In this document: positions 53,816 to 64,000 of the stretch, piece by piece
How the letters are laid out: the number at the start of each line of letters is the position of its first letter
Numbering within the stretch: the stretch's first letter is position 1
Assembly (NCBI RefSeq): GCF_048569485.1
Contig: NW_027442073.1
Span: 62,001-126,000 of the forward strand
Reading direction: 5' to 3'
DNA length: 64,000 bases
Source of the DNA: Anomaloglossus baeobatrachus
Lineage: Eukaryota > Chordata > Amphibia > Anura > Aromobatidae
Notes under the pieces: generated by a model
Seen by the model: the letters and a program-made list of their open reading frames with translations, nothing else
Database searches by the model: none
Told to the model about the DNA's origin: nothing
Translations under genes and position numbers: made by a program

Positions 53816-55025
53816 TACATTATGTCTGATTACCTTGTCTAACAGTTTTTTCTCCCCTTTCTTTACCTTCCAGGTTCCCATAGTCACGTGAAATATCCCT
53901 GTTGCACTTGATTACGGCTCACTATTCACTATAGGATGTCTTATATCTAACATCACACTCTCACCCATCAGCACTCTATAGGTTTGTATAAGGTATGCGC
54001 TTACACATCCGGTCCTCCATAGGTATTTCCACTTATGTAACACTATCCCTATGATCACTCATAACTCATACCCTTGTAGTCAATTACAGCCTCCTCTCTC
54101 CCCCCTCCCCTTCTCCCTTTCCATCTATAATTTTGCCAGTACAATATTAGTTTACATTAGGCACACACTCACATATTCCTTTCCTTAGTGATTTATTGTA
54201 ATTCACATTCACATACAATTCTCTATGCCTGCCCCATTACTACATTCATACCTACTTGACCCTATCCTGATACCCCTTGTCTCACCTTGTTGGTCCCTAC
54301 ACCTGTTATCATGTCCTTTCCTGTGTCTGTCTTGTCACACAACACATTTTAGCATATAACTTGTGCTCCTTATTACCTGTCCTGCCTATTAGAATTATGT
54401 CCATTATGTCCATGCATGGCCCAATGAATCAAGTCTGTACTTCATATTCATGGTTTAAGCCTTTGGGTTCCAATGTGCCCAGAGTATATATCCAGAAAGA
54501 TTCCCTTTCTTTGAGCTTCCTAATTCTATTGCCTCCTCTGCGTATGGCTTGGACATGTTCGATGACTTGGAATCTTAATTGGATCACTGTGTGATTATGC
54601 GTCACAAAATGGTGTGGGACTGGTAATAGAATCTGCTTACAATGTATTGTTGACTTGTGTTTAGCTCAAAGAAAGAGAATCTTTCTGGATATGTACTCTG
54701 GGCATATTAGAACCCAAGGGCTTAAACCGTGAATATGAAGTAAAGACTTGATTCATTGGGCCGTGCACCATGTCACCAAGTGTCCAATTGCATTGTCCAA
54801 TGGCTCACAATGGTTATGCGTTTTCATTGGATGGATAATCGAAGCCATGTTTTTTTCCTTTCTGTTGGGTTTGTTGTGTGAGTAGCCTATAGGATTAAGT
54901 TGGTTACCGCAGGCAGTGGATTTAACTTCCTGTCTTTGGTCCAGTGGTAGATGGATTGTCTGGTCTATGAGCTGTTATTGGTTTGAATGCAGGTGAATGC
55001 CCATGGGCTGCTTATGACTGTGTAA
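53816..55025. repeat. partial copy of the 4,821-6,981 palindrome (inverted)
   Basis: Mirror of 31,085-32,300, with a foldback MITE at 54,413-54,768. Confidence 0.85.
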
Positions 55026-55127
55026 AATAGTATTGATTCATGATGGATTTCAGACTACATGTAGATATCTTCAGTCTTTCTATCCACATCATTTAAATGA
55101 ACATTATCCATGCAGCTTGAAATCCAT

Positions 55128-55205
55128 CCAATAAGAGAAGCAACCTTGTACAACCAATCTGATAAGGGCACAGTATATCCTAAGGGAAGGTTATGGCTAT
55201 AAAAG
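55128..55205 (+). promoter_or_regulatory. core promoter-like CCAAT and TATA pair, mirror copy
   Basis: CCAAT at 55,128-55,132 and TATAAAAG at 55,198-55,205 (GGCTATAAAAGGGG). Mirror of 30,912-30,989. The possible transcript would run right into 55,230-55,570. Confidence 0.5.
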
Positions 55206-55876
55206 GGGACTTCTTGGAGTCACCAGGTTGTTGATGGATGTTGCATGATCTAGTCTAAGCTCTTAGGAGCTGGCTAGGGGATCAGAACCAGGATGCCTTG
55301 TGGACTCGGTCTAGGGACTTTGGCTTCAACTAGAGGATCACTTGGCTACATGGCTTCAATCTAGGGGCTCCAATTCCGATTGGAGATCATAACCGCAATC
55401 TAGGGATTTCGACTCCGGCTGCCAGGATTATACCATATCATCATACCAGAGACTACTTAAGGAAGAAACCCAGGTTGGACAATTTTGTCACCTGGCTACA
55501 GACTTTGCAGACCTCAGCCAGCTTCCTAAATCTGGCGCTATTCTATTGTCGGTGGGTGCCCGACAAATTACACAGCTATGTAAAATTTTGGTTTATGAAA
55601 CTTCAAATCCAGTGACTGATTATTATGTTTTCTAATGTCCTGATTTAAAAAAAAAAATAAATATTTTTTTTTAACCATCAAATATTGATTTTGTACAATC
55701 CATGTGTGAAGTTACATACAAGTGACATGAACAAGAAAAATACTTATTGTAACCAAAAATATTCACAATTTTATATATAAAATACATTTATTTATTGTAC
55801 AGTCATTCTGCAACTTTATTAGAAATTTATTCTTGCACTTTTTCCTTTTCTCTAGATCCCCCTTTTCTCTTATAGA
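55206..55876 (+). other. non-coding, mirror of 30,241-30,911
   Basis: Degenerate CTAGGG-containing short repeats at about 55,290-55,430, then AT-rich DNA with A and T runs at about 55,647-55,672. Confidence 0.4.
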
Positions 55877-56256
55877 AGGCCTGTGGATCTTCTCTGTGAA
55901 GCATCCGGCAATCATGTTCACGTTTCATTTACTTTGGTATCGTCGTTCCATCTCCTTGATATTCCGATGAAAACCTTCTTGTTCTTCCCACCAGCACCAA
56001 GGTTTTCAGACAAGTAGTCCAAATAGGAATGTAAAAAATGTAACTTCAAATTCATTAGACAACCCAAGGCTTTGAAACGTTTCAGCATGTTCTCCACGAT
56101 GGACTTAAATTTTGATTCTTTGTTGTTACCTAGAAACGTATTTATTGCTTCTTTCAAAGAGTCCCAAGCCCTTTTTTCAACAGTTTTCATTATTGTTTAA
56201 AACACGTCATCCTTCATTCATGGGTTTCTGAATATCCGAACCCACAAAAATGCTTT
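55877..56256 (-). pseudogene. repeat-encoded protein, segment 4, mirror copy
   Basis: Same open segment as 29,861-30,240 (frame at 55,918-56,190, minus strand) with the LHFLHSYLDYLSENLG signature. Confidence 0.7.
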
Positions 56257-57049
56257 TGTGCTGCCCCTGTGCCAGCAGCCGCCGTTGGTCGGATCCAGAC
56301 CTTCTAAGAGAGTGGCTCGACCCGGGGGTCTCGCGGACATGTCGAATAAAAGGAGGAATGTAGATGTATGGGCTAGGCCGTATTAAGTTTGTGACGCCAC
56401 CAACGGTGTGTGGTGAGGTGGGACACCACCGCTGCCGTTATGGGATACCCGGGAGAGATGTAGTGGCAGCTGGATGTTAACCCCTCCGTGTGTAGGGATG
56501 ATTGCCCCGGGGCCCAGTGTCTTTGTGCAGGGTATGGTGATGGCAAGGGCCGGCGCGCCTGAGCAAGCAGGGGGATGTTTGGTTACTCACAGTAAATGAA
56601 TCACACGAGTCTTTCGGTAAACCAAAGGTGCTGGTGGCCTGCCGCCCCGGCCGGTTGCATTCAGGTCCCCCACCCAGGCTGGTGGTCGCTGTCCTTTACT
56701 CTGCACTTGTTTTTGTGTATGGTGGACTGCCTGGTCTGGAACTCAGGAGTCCGCTCCCGGCTGGATATGGCCTAAGGAGCCGTGCCCGCAGGCGCTGGCC
56801 CGTGGGATCTAAGGGCCCTGGCGGTGGCCTTATCCCTATCAGTGGGCTGTTGTCTTCTTTGAGGGACTTTAGGTGGGATAGGACCTATAATCCTGCCCTC
56901 AATCATTTAATTAGCTAGGCCGCTGTTTTCGGTCCTGGCTTCAGGGTCCTAGGTGACTAGGGTTTCAGGTCGGCTGTGTGTTTCCTAAGTGAGGAAAGGT
57001 GTTGTGCGGGGGCCTATCTGTAACTACCTGGTTTTGCCAGGGCATCACA
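56257..57049 (-). mobile_element. solo LTR (type b), mirror copy
   Basis: Mirror of 29,068-29,860; on the minus strand it starts TGTGATGCCCTGG at 57,049. Confidence 0.7.
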
Positions 57050-57310
57050 CCTTCCTTCAGACTTGATTCTGACAGTCCCTGAAACTTGGTACACAGGTAC
57101 TTAAACATCTCTCCTTCTTTCAGTAGCGCTTTCACAAACAGCTTCATCAGTCCAAGCTTACAGTGGAGTGGTGGCAAGAGAACTTTAGGTGGGATCAACT
57201 AAGCTTTATGCAACAATGTTCTTGAGTCCCGGTTACAAAGATGTTCTTGTTGGCCAATTTTTTTTGCTCCAGTGAAGAGTCCTAACCTGGCTTTCCAATT
57301 CACACAAAAA
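57050..57310 (-). pseudogene. repeat-encoded protein, segment 3, mirror copy
   Basis: Mirror of 28,807-29,067 (KVLLPPLHCKLGLMKLFVKA readable). Confidence 0.65.
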
Positions 57311-57315
57311 GCATG

Positions 57316-58022
57316 TGTTCTGCCTTCTTTTACGTAATGCTGTGAATCTCTAGCATACAGCTAAACCCTAGTTCACATTTCAAATAAACAGACTGTGGAG
57401 TTCAATAGCCTTGATTTATTAGCTGGTAACGTGAACTTGATTGCAGTATACATGGAATATACAGTGAATATAGGAATATCCAAGATGCAGTTGAAGACAG
57501 AATACGGTATATCCAAGATACTGTTTTATACGGGTAAAAACTATAACAAGAAAATGATTACAGTCAGTACAGTGTTAATACAGAGTTAACATAGCATAAC
57601 AGTACATGAGATGCAGTTCTTACGAGAATGTAGGTGAAAGGTCACTGCATCTGCAATACATAGAAATCTTATCTAGACAAACAAGACAGGGATGACACTA
57701 AAGGTGTAGAAGTACAATGTACAATGCATTTACTACACTCTTCCATCTAGGATTCTATCACTAACACATGTAATTTGCTTTGCTCACCGGATTACACTAG
57801 GCAGGGGTGAATGTACAGAGAGGTAAGTCGGCATGTCCTTTCCTGACAAATCCAAAGAGAAAATGGCTGCAGGCTTCTTCTCAGCTCAGGGAGGCATTCC
57901 TTACCCAGAATACATTTAGCTTAAAGGGAAACTCAGCAATTCAAAAGAATAACAATGACCTCTAGGGGTTGTAACAGAAATTTTAATGAATGACTATTAG
58001 CAGGCTGCCATGAGGCAGAACA
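57316..58022 (-). mobile_element. solo LTR (type c), mirror copy
   Basis: Mirror of 28,095-28,801, with the same TGTTCTGCC/GGCAGAACA ends and matching 5-bp target duplications. Confidence 0.88.
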
Positions 58023-58027
58023 GCATG

Positions 58028-58168
58028 GGTATTTAATATATCCTCCTTGCTGCCCAAGAAGCAATGAGAACATTTTTAGACCACCACATATTGACCATCC
58101 ATGCTCCTTGTAGTTAAGTTTCTTGAGAATAAAGTCTAAATTCTCACAGCTTTCTTCCAAGTGCATAG
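58028..58168 (-). pseudogene. repeat-encoded protein, segment 2, mirror copy
   Basis: Mirror of 27,949-28,089. Confidence 0.6.
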
Positions 58169-58172
58169 CATG

Positions 58173-59086
58173 TGTGACGCCCTGGACTAGCCAGGTAGTC
58201 ACAAACACAAAATCACACACACCCCCTCCCCTGGATAGTCTACATCAGTCACACAAAATCCTTGTTGCCTCCTCCAGGGTCTGATGTCCACACCAGGTGG
58301 GGCGGAGCCAGGCGGTTGGCCCCACCCACCGAGGAGTTCACAGGCCTGGAGGCGGGAAAAAGCAGTTAGTTTAGTTTTGTAGTGGAAAGTGAGAGGACAG
58401 AAACTGTTAGTGTCTGGGTAGGAGCCCAGGCACTGTCAGCAAGGTCGGCAGACGGTGGTGGCCGTCTGCAGGAGGTGGTACAAGTCAGCTGAACCGTAGG
58501 ACCGGGGACGGGCGGTGACCCGAAGGGAACTGAACCGGTGAGCGGATCTGTACCAAGCACAAAGGCAGGGCCATTGGACCCTGACCAGGCTAGGAGCCGC
58601 CGACAATGGTCAAATCCGAGAGTGACCGGAATCCCAGGGGTTCCCTAACACCCAAGACCCGACAGAAGGCAACCGTCCACACCGTGAGGATAAAAAGCCA
58701 CCGCCATAGGCTAGAGATCCAAGGGCCAGCGCCTGCGGGCAAACGGGCTCCCTCGGTACGTACACCCCAGCCATCCAGCCTCCCCGTACCGCCACCGGGC
58801 CCCGGGATCACCAACCCCTACCCACGGAGGGGGAACCAACATCCTAGCTGCTCCCTGCCATCGCTCCCGGGATCCCCGTCACCAGCAGTGGTGGTGCCCA
58901 TTATCACCACGACCTGTGGGTGACGTCACTAACTATCTCCCCAAACAAACCACCCCCTTTTCACTCGTGGGCGAGGAGCGCTGCTCGAGTCCCCGGATCT
59001 GGCCCTCCGCTCGAGCCACCGAGCAGCAGCAGCAGCAGAAGTCCCCGAACCCGAGCGTAGCGTGCGTGGCCCCTCTGCCCGCGACA
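58173..59086 (+). mobile_element. solo LTR (type b), mirror copy
   Basis: Mirror of 27,031-27,944; starts TGTGACGCCCTGG on the plus strand and is flanked by CATG. Confidence 0.85.
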
Positions 59087-59090
59087 CATG

Positions 59091-59298
59091 CCCTACACAC
59101 ACTGAAGAATACTTACTGCCATTGAGCAGTAGCACAGCTTTCAGACTTTTTGGATGAAACAATGACGTGTCTCCACTCGCTCACATTGTACTTAATGTTA
59201 CATTTTCCATCAGCACAGGAACATCGCTTGAATACACTAGAGCACCATCTTCAGAAAAGTATGGAGGGAATCTTTTCAGAATTCTAACCTTTTGGAAA
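59091..59298 (-). pseudogene. repeat-encoded protein, segment 1, mirror copy
   Basis: Mirror of 26,819-27,026. Confidence 0.55.
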
Positions 59299-59303
59299 CC
59301 TAT

Positions 59304-60085
59304 TGTCACGCTCTCCGGGTCCCCTGCTCTGCCCCCCGGCTCACCTGCCACGCTCCCCGGCTTCCCTGCTTCGCTCCCCGGCTCCTCTGGCAGACATCCC
59401 CCGCTCCACGGTCTCCAGCCTCCACCACCTGCGGTCCCCAGGCGGCCCGGTCCCCACTCCCGGCGCCCGTCGGCAGCCCTGCTCCAGGCCGGCTCCCCTG
59501 CTTCCTATACACCGCTCCCTGCCCTGGCTTCTGGCACCCGGGCCTCGCGCATGCGCATTAGGGCGCGCGCGCGGTCATTGACCCTCTCTTAAAGGGCCAG
59601 CGTCCACTGACAGGAAATTGAACACACAGGTACAGGGTATAAAGGGGTTTAATGTCCAAGTGGGCGGGGCCTGTTCTTCGTGTTTCCTAAGCTAGGAGTC
59701 AGGTCTCCTTGTGTCTCTGTGATATACTTACCTATCTCTCTTCTAGAGCCGCTCCTGCCTCGCCATCCGGTCCTGCCGATTCCCGAACCCCGAACGCTGA
59801 CTATCTGCCATCCCGTCAGTCCGTACCATCTCTGATCCCTGTGGTGACCCGTCCTCTCGCTCCATCGGTTCCGGACTCTGCCTGACATCTCGGCCTCCGA
59901 ACCTGAGCTCCGTCACCCGGACTACCATCAGTGACTCCGTGGTCCCAGGGACTTCTCCATTCCACTCTTTTGCACGGACTGTCCTGCTACCCGTAGTGCT
60001 CCGGCTACCGGACCCCTTGCCTTCATTAAGGTGTTCGGCCCAGTGGATCCACCTCCTGGGTCTGCCCGTCCACCTGGCCCTAACA
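59304..60085. mobile_element. solo LTR (type a), mirror copy
   Basis: Mirror of 26,032-26,813; starts TGTCACGCTCTCC and ends GGCCCTAACA, flanked by CCTAT on both sides. Confidence 0.85.
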
Positions 60086-60560
60086 CCTATAGAATCAGTG
60101 TTTGTGAAAAAACTGTACGTGATGATATTTTTTCAATATTTTTACTGAGTCCAATGATCAAAAGTATGAAAAAAATCACATCTTTCAAAAATTTTTACCC
60201 TTGGAAACCTGTGTTATTATTACTATGCACGAGCCCTAAATTGTCTGAAAAACAACAAATATGCTGGTTGGATAGACCTTGACCCAACAATTCAACGGCC
60301 ACAATTAAGGAGAAAAGTGCTAAGAGAGTTAAATTTGCCCCTGAAATAACCCATGATACGGGCCAAGGAGGGACACACCATTTTGATCCGAAAATAGCCC
60401 AACACCATGAGAGACGGGCAAATCCGTGAAAAGACAAAGTTCCAAGCTACAACTGACGCAGGATCTACAGCACATACGCCCATTGTAATTGTTCATGATT
60501 TCCGGCCACTACGCATTTCAGCCTTCAGGGACCTGGTAATTCGAATGCTATGTCCAGGAG
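60086..60560. other. unassigned region, mirror of 25,557-26,031
   Basis: No gene recognised. A minus-strand-independent 156-codon frame at 60,407-60,877 (plus) runs through this region into the hAT terminus and is not a recognisable protein. Confidence 0.35.
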
Positions 60561-60894
60561 TAGAGATGAGCGAACCGGTCCCGGTTCGGCTCGAGGTCGG
60601 TTCGCCGAACGGAGCTCCCGTTCGAGTTCGGCTCGTCGAACGTTCGACGAACCGAACTCGAGCCAATAGGAAACAATGGCAGGCAATCACAAACACAGTA
60701 AAACACCTAGAAAACACCCTCAAAGGTGTCCAAAAGGTGACAAACAACTCACAACACAACACAAACACATGGGAAAGTGACAAGGACATATACTCATGCG
60801 AAAACAAAACAGCTGGACAAGGAAAAAGAGGAGGACACACAGATATAGGCATGGCACGCCATTCTAAAATCATGTAAAACACCGCAAGGTGACT
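60561..60894 (-). mobile_element. hAT terminus (family 2), mirror copy
   Basis: Starts TAGAGATGAGCGAACC at 60,561 on the plus strand; mirror of 25,223-25,556. Confidence 0.7.
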
Positions 60895-63734
60895 CCAAGC
60901 GGAGTCTCCCTTTTTTCCAAAAATTGGGCCCCACACACACCCACCCATTCAGTGGCAGCAGTTGTGCCCCAGTTGTACACTTCACAGCTACATTTGCATC
61001 AAGCACATTCAAAAATACGCTATTCTTAACCGTCCCCAGGATTACACCGGGGTAGGTAGCAAAGTCTTTCCTGATCCCAGCTCTGTTCATCTTGGCTTCA
61101 AGCACATTCAAAAATACGCCATTCTTATCCGTCCCCAGGATGACACCGGGGTAGGTAGATAAAGTTTTTGCTGACCATGACTTGTTCATCTTGGCTTCTT
61201 TTAAAAACACAGCAAGCAAGGGTTACTCCAAGCGGAGTCTCCCTTTTTTCCAAAAATTGGGCCACACAGACACCCACCCCATCAGTGGCAGCACTTGGGC
61301 CCTAGTTGCAAACAGGATGTTTTGATTTGCATCAAGCACATTCAAAAATACGCCATAATTAACCGTCCCCAGGATGACACCGGGGTAGGTAGCAAAGTCT
61401 TTCCTGATCCCAGCTCTGTTCATCTTGGCTTCTTTTAAAAACACAGCAAGCAAGGGTTACTCCAAGCGGAGTCTCCCTTTTTTCCAAAAATTGGGCCACA
61501 CAGACACCCACCCCATCAGTGGCAGCACTTGGGCCCTAGTTGCAAACAGGATGTTTTGATTTGCATCAAGCACATTCAAAAATACGCCATAATTAACCGT
61601 CCCCAGGATGACACCGGGGTAGGTAGCAAAGTCTTTCCTGATCCCAGCTCTGTTCATCTTGGCTTCTTTTAAAAACACAGCAAGCAAGGGTTACTCCAAG
61701 CGGAGTCTCCCTTTTTTCCAAAAATTGGGCCACACAGACACCCACCCCATCAGTGGCAGCACTTGGGCCCTAGTTGCAAACAGGATGTTTTGATTTGCAT
61801 CAAGCACATTCAAAAATACGCCATTCTTATCCGTCCCCAGGATGACACCGGGGTAGGTAGATAAAGTCTTTGCTGACCCATGACTTGTTCATCTTGGCTT
61901 CTTTTAAAAACACAGCAAGCAAGGGTTACTCCAAGCGGAGTCTCCCTTTTTTCCAAAAATTGGGCCACACAGACACCCACCCCATCAGTGGCAGCACTTG
62001 GGCCCTAGTTGCAAACAGGATGTTTTGATTTGCATCAAGCACGTTCAAAAATACGCCATAATTAACCGTCCCCAGGATGACACCGGGGTAGGTAGCAAAG
62101 TCTTTCCTGATCCCAGCTCTGTTCATCTTGGCTTCTTTTAAAAACACAGCAAGCAAGGGTTACTCCAAGCGGAGTCTCCCTTTTTTCCAAAAATTGGGCC
62201 ACACAGACACCCACCCCATCAGTGGCAGCACTTGGGCCCTAGTTGCAAACAGGATGTTTTGATTTGCATCAAGCACATTCAAAAATACGCCATAATTAAC
62301 CGTCCCCAGGATGACACCGGGGTAGGTAGCAAAGTCTTTCCTGATCCCAGCTCTGTTCATCTTGGCTTCTTTTAAAAACACAGCAAGCAAGGGTTACTCC
62401 AAGCGGAGTCTCCCTTTTTTCCAAAAATTGGGCCCCACACACACCCACCCCTTCAGTGGCAGCAGTTGTGCCCCAGTTGTACACTTCACAGCTACATTTG
62501 CATCAAGCACATTCAAAAATACGCTATTCTTAACCGTCCCCAGGATGACACCGGGGTAGGTAGCAAAGTCTTTCCTGATCCCAGCTCTGTTCATCTTGGC
62601 TTCTTTTAAAAACACAGCAAGCAAGGGTTACTCCAAGCGGAGTCTCCCTTTTTTCCAAAAATTGGGCCACACAGACACCCACCCCATCAGTGGCAGCACT
62701 TGGGCCCTAGTTGCAAACAGGATGTTTTGATTTGCATCAAGCACATTCAAAAATACGCCATAATTAACCGTCCCCAGGATGACACCGGGGTAGGTAGCAA
62801 AGTCTTTCCTGATCCCAGCTCTGTTCATCTTGGCTTCTTTTAAAAACACAGCAAGCAAGGGTTACTCCAAGCGGAGTCTCCCTTTTTTCCAAAAATTGGG
62901 CCACACAGACACCCACCCCATCAGTGGCAGCACTTGGGCCCTAGTTGCAAACAGGATGTTTTGATTTGCATCAAGCACATTCAAAAATACGCCATAATTA
63001 ACCGTCCCCAGGATGACACCGGGGTAGGTAGCAAAGTCTTTCCTGATCCCAGCTCTGTTCATCTTGGCTTCTTTTAAAAACACAGCAAGCAAGGGTTACT
63101 CCAAGCGGAGTCTCCCTTTTTTCCAAAAATTGGGCCCCACACACACCCACCCCTTCAGTGGCAGCAGTTGTGCCCCAGTTGTACACTTCACAGCTACATT
63201 TGCATCAAGCACATTCAAAAATACGCTATTCTTAACCGTCCCCAGGATGACACCGGGGTAGGTAGCAAAGTCTTTCCTGATCCCAGCTCTGTTCATCTTG
63301 GCTTCTTTTAAAAACACAGCAAGCAAGGGTTACTCCAAGCGGAGTCTCCCTTTTTTCCAAAAATTGGGCCACACAGACACCCACCCCATCAGTGGCAGCA
63401 CTTGGGCCCTAGTTGCAAACAGGATGTTTTGATTTGCATCAAGCACATTCAAAAATACGCCATAATTAACCGTCCCCAGGATGACACCGGGGTAGGTAGC
63501 AAAGTCTTTCCTGATCCCAGCTCTGTTCATCTTGGCTTCTTTTAAAAACACAGCAAGCAAGGGTTACTCCAAGCGGAGTCTCCCTTTTTTCCAAAAATTG
63601 GGCCCCACACACACCCACCCCTTCAGTGGCAGCAGTTGTGCCCCAGTTGTACACTTCAAAGCTACATTTGCATCAAGCACATTCAAAAATACGCTATTCT
63701 TAACCAACCCCAGGATGACACCGGGGTAGGTATG
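60895..63734. repeat. 234-bp tandem array, right-arm block (about 12 units)
   Basis: Inverted version of 22,149-25,222 with one type-Q unit fewer. Read from the hAT terminus outward the order is variant+V, Q, Q, variant, Q, Q, V, Q, Q, V, Q, V. Confidence 0.95.
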
Positions 63735-63742
63735 TCCAGGAG

Positions 63743-64000
63743 TAGAGATGAGCGAACCGGTCCAGGTTCGGCTCGAGGTCGGTTCGCCGAACGGAGCTCC
63801 CGTTCGAGTTCGGCTCGTCGAACGTTCGACGAACCGAACTCGAGCCAATAGGAAACAATGGCAGGCAATCACAAACACAGTAAAACACCTAGAAAACACC
63901 CTCAAAGGTGTCCAAAAGGTGACAAACAACTCACAACACAACACAAACACATGGGAAAGTGACAAGGACATATACTCATGCGAAAACAAAACAGCTGGAC
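63743..64000 (-). mobile_element. hAT terminus (family 2), mirror of upstream copy, cut by window end
   Basis: Starts TAGAGATGAGCGAACCGG at 63,743; mirror of 21,883-22,140. Confidence 0.7.

Larger units (their letters stand above)
53404..64000. repeat. palindrome 3 (largest inverted repeat), right arm
   Basis: Reverse complement of 21,883-32,713, running to the window edge. The right arm has one 234-bp unit fewer than the left. Single-base differences are few (for example GATTACACC at about 61,040 in place of GATGACACC). Confidence 0.93.

Noticed and set aside
60407-60877. 156-codon frame spanning unassigned DNA and the hAT terminus
   Set aside because: It crosses a transposon boundary and has no recognisable domain.

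Overview
The window looks like repeat-dense vertebrate nuclear DNA, most probably from an amphibian (frog-like). I infer this from a U2 snRNA copy, KMT5A-like SET-domain exons with a GT-AG intron, Gypsy and Ngaro/DIRS-type retroelement fossils, two hAT families, LINE fragments, MITEs, several solo LTRs and hammerhead-type ribozyme motifs. I found no intact host protein-coding gene, no tRNA or rRNA gene, no CRISPR array and no bacterial operon. Nearly all long reading frames are transposon remains or by-products of tandem repeats.

Layout. 1-835 is the tandem-repeat-bearing end of an hAT element. 1,358-4,600 is a Gypsy pol fossil. 4,645-7,060 holds a LINE scrap, a nested palindrome of foldback MITEs and a second Gypsy family. 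7,948-8,321 is a U2 snRNA copy split by a poly(A)-tailed insert, followed by a CpG-rich promoter-like block (8,721-9,071). 9,200-10,325 is a Gypsy/LINE mosaic abutting SET-domain exons (10,322-10,583, minus). 10,584-13,815 is non-coding, with a 578-bp MITE and a short insertion carrying a hammerhead motif. 13,816-15,480 is an hAT transposase. 15,540-20,833 is a palindrome of two Ngaro-like fossils around a GACA microsatellite. 21,277-25,556 is a 234-bp tandem array ending in a second hAT terminus. 25,557-30,920 is an old repeat-encoded protein broken up by four solo LTRs.

The rest is almost entirely re-used. 30,921-35,342 and 37,828-42,267 are inverted copies of each other. 35,343-40,859 is a direct copy of about 8,108-13,830. 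44,963-53,168 is a direct copy of 1-8,912. 53,404-64,000 is an inverted copy of 21,883-32,713. Copies are nearly identical, and junctions are abrupt with little or no shared sequence. The window is therefore a young (or gene-converted) patchwork of duplications and inversions, or partly an assembly product. New sequence in the second half is limited to the hAT transposase 3' half with its 118-bp array (42,478-44,962) and the junctions.

Most notable: (1) a hammerhead ribozyme fold with intact core and paired helix I at 13,646-13,691, in an insertion missing from the other copies of the locus; (2) SET-domain exons with a preserved intron running in frame into Gypsy integrase sequence; (3) nested palindromes, one with arms of at least 10.8 kb; (4) a U2 gene interrupted exactly between nucleotides 37 and 38; (5) two hAT families sharing terminal sequence and related internal tandem arrays.
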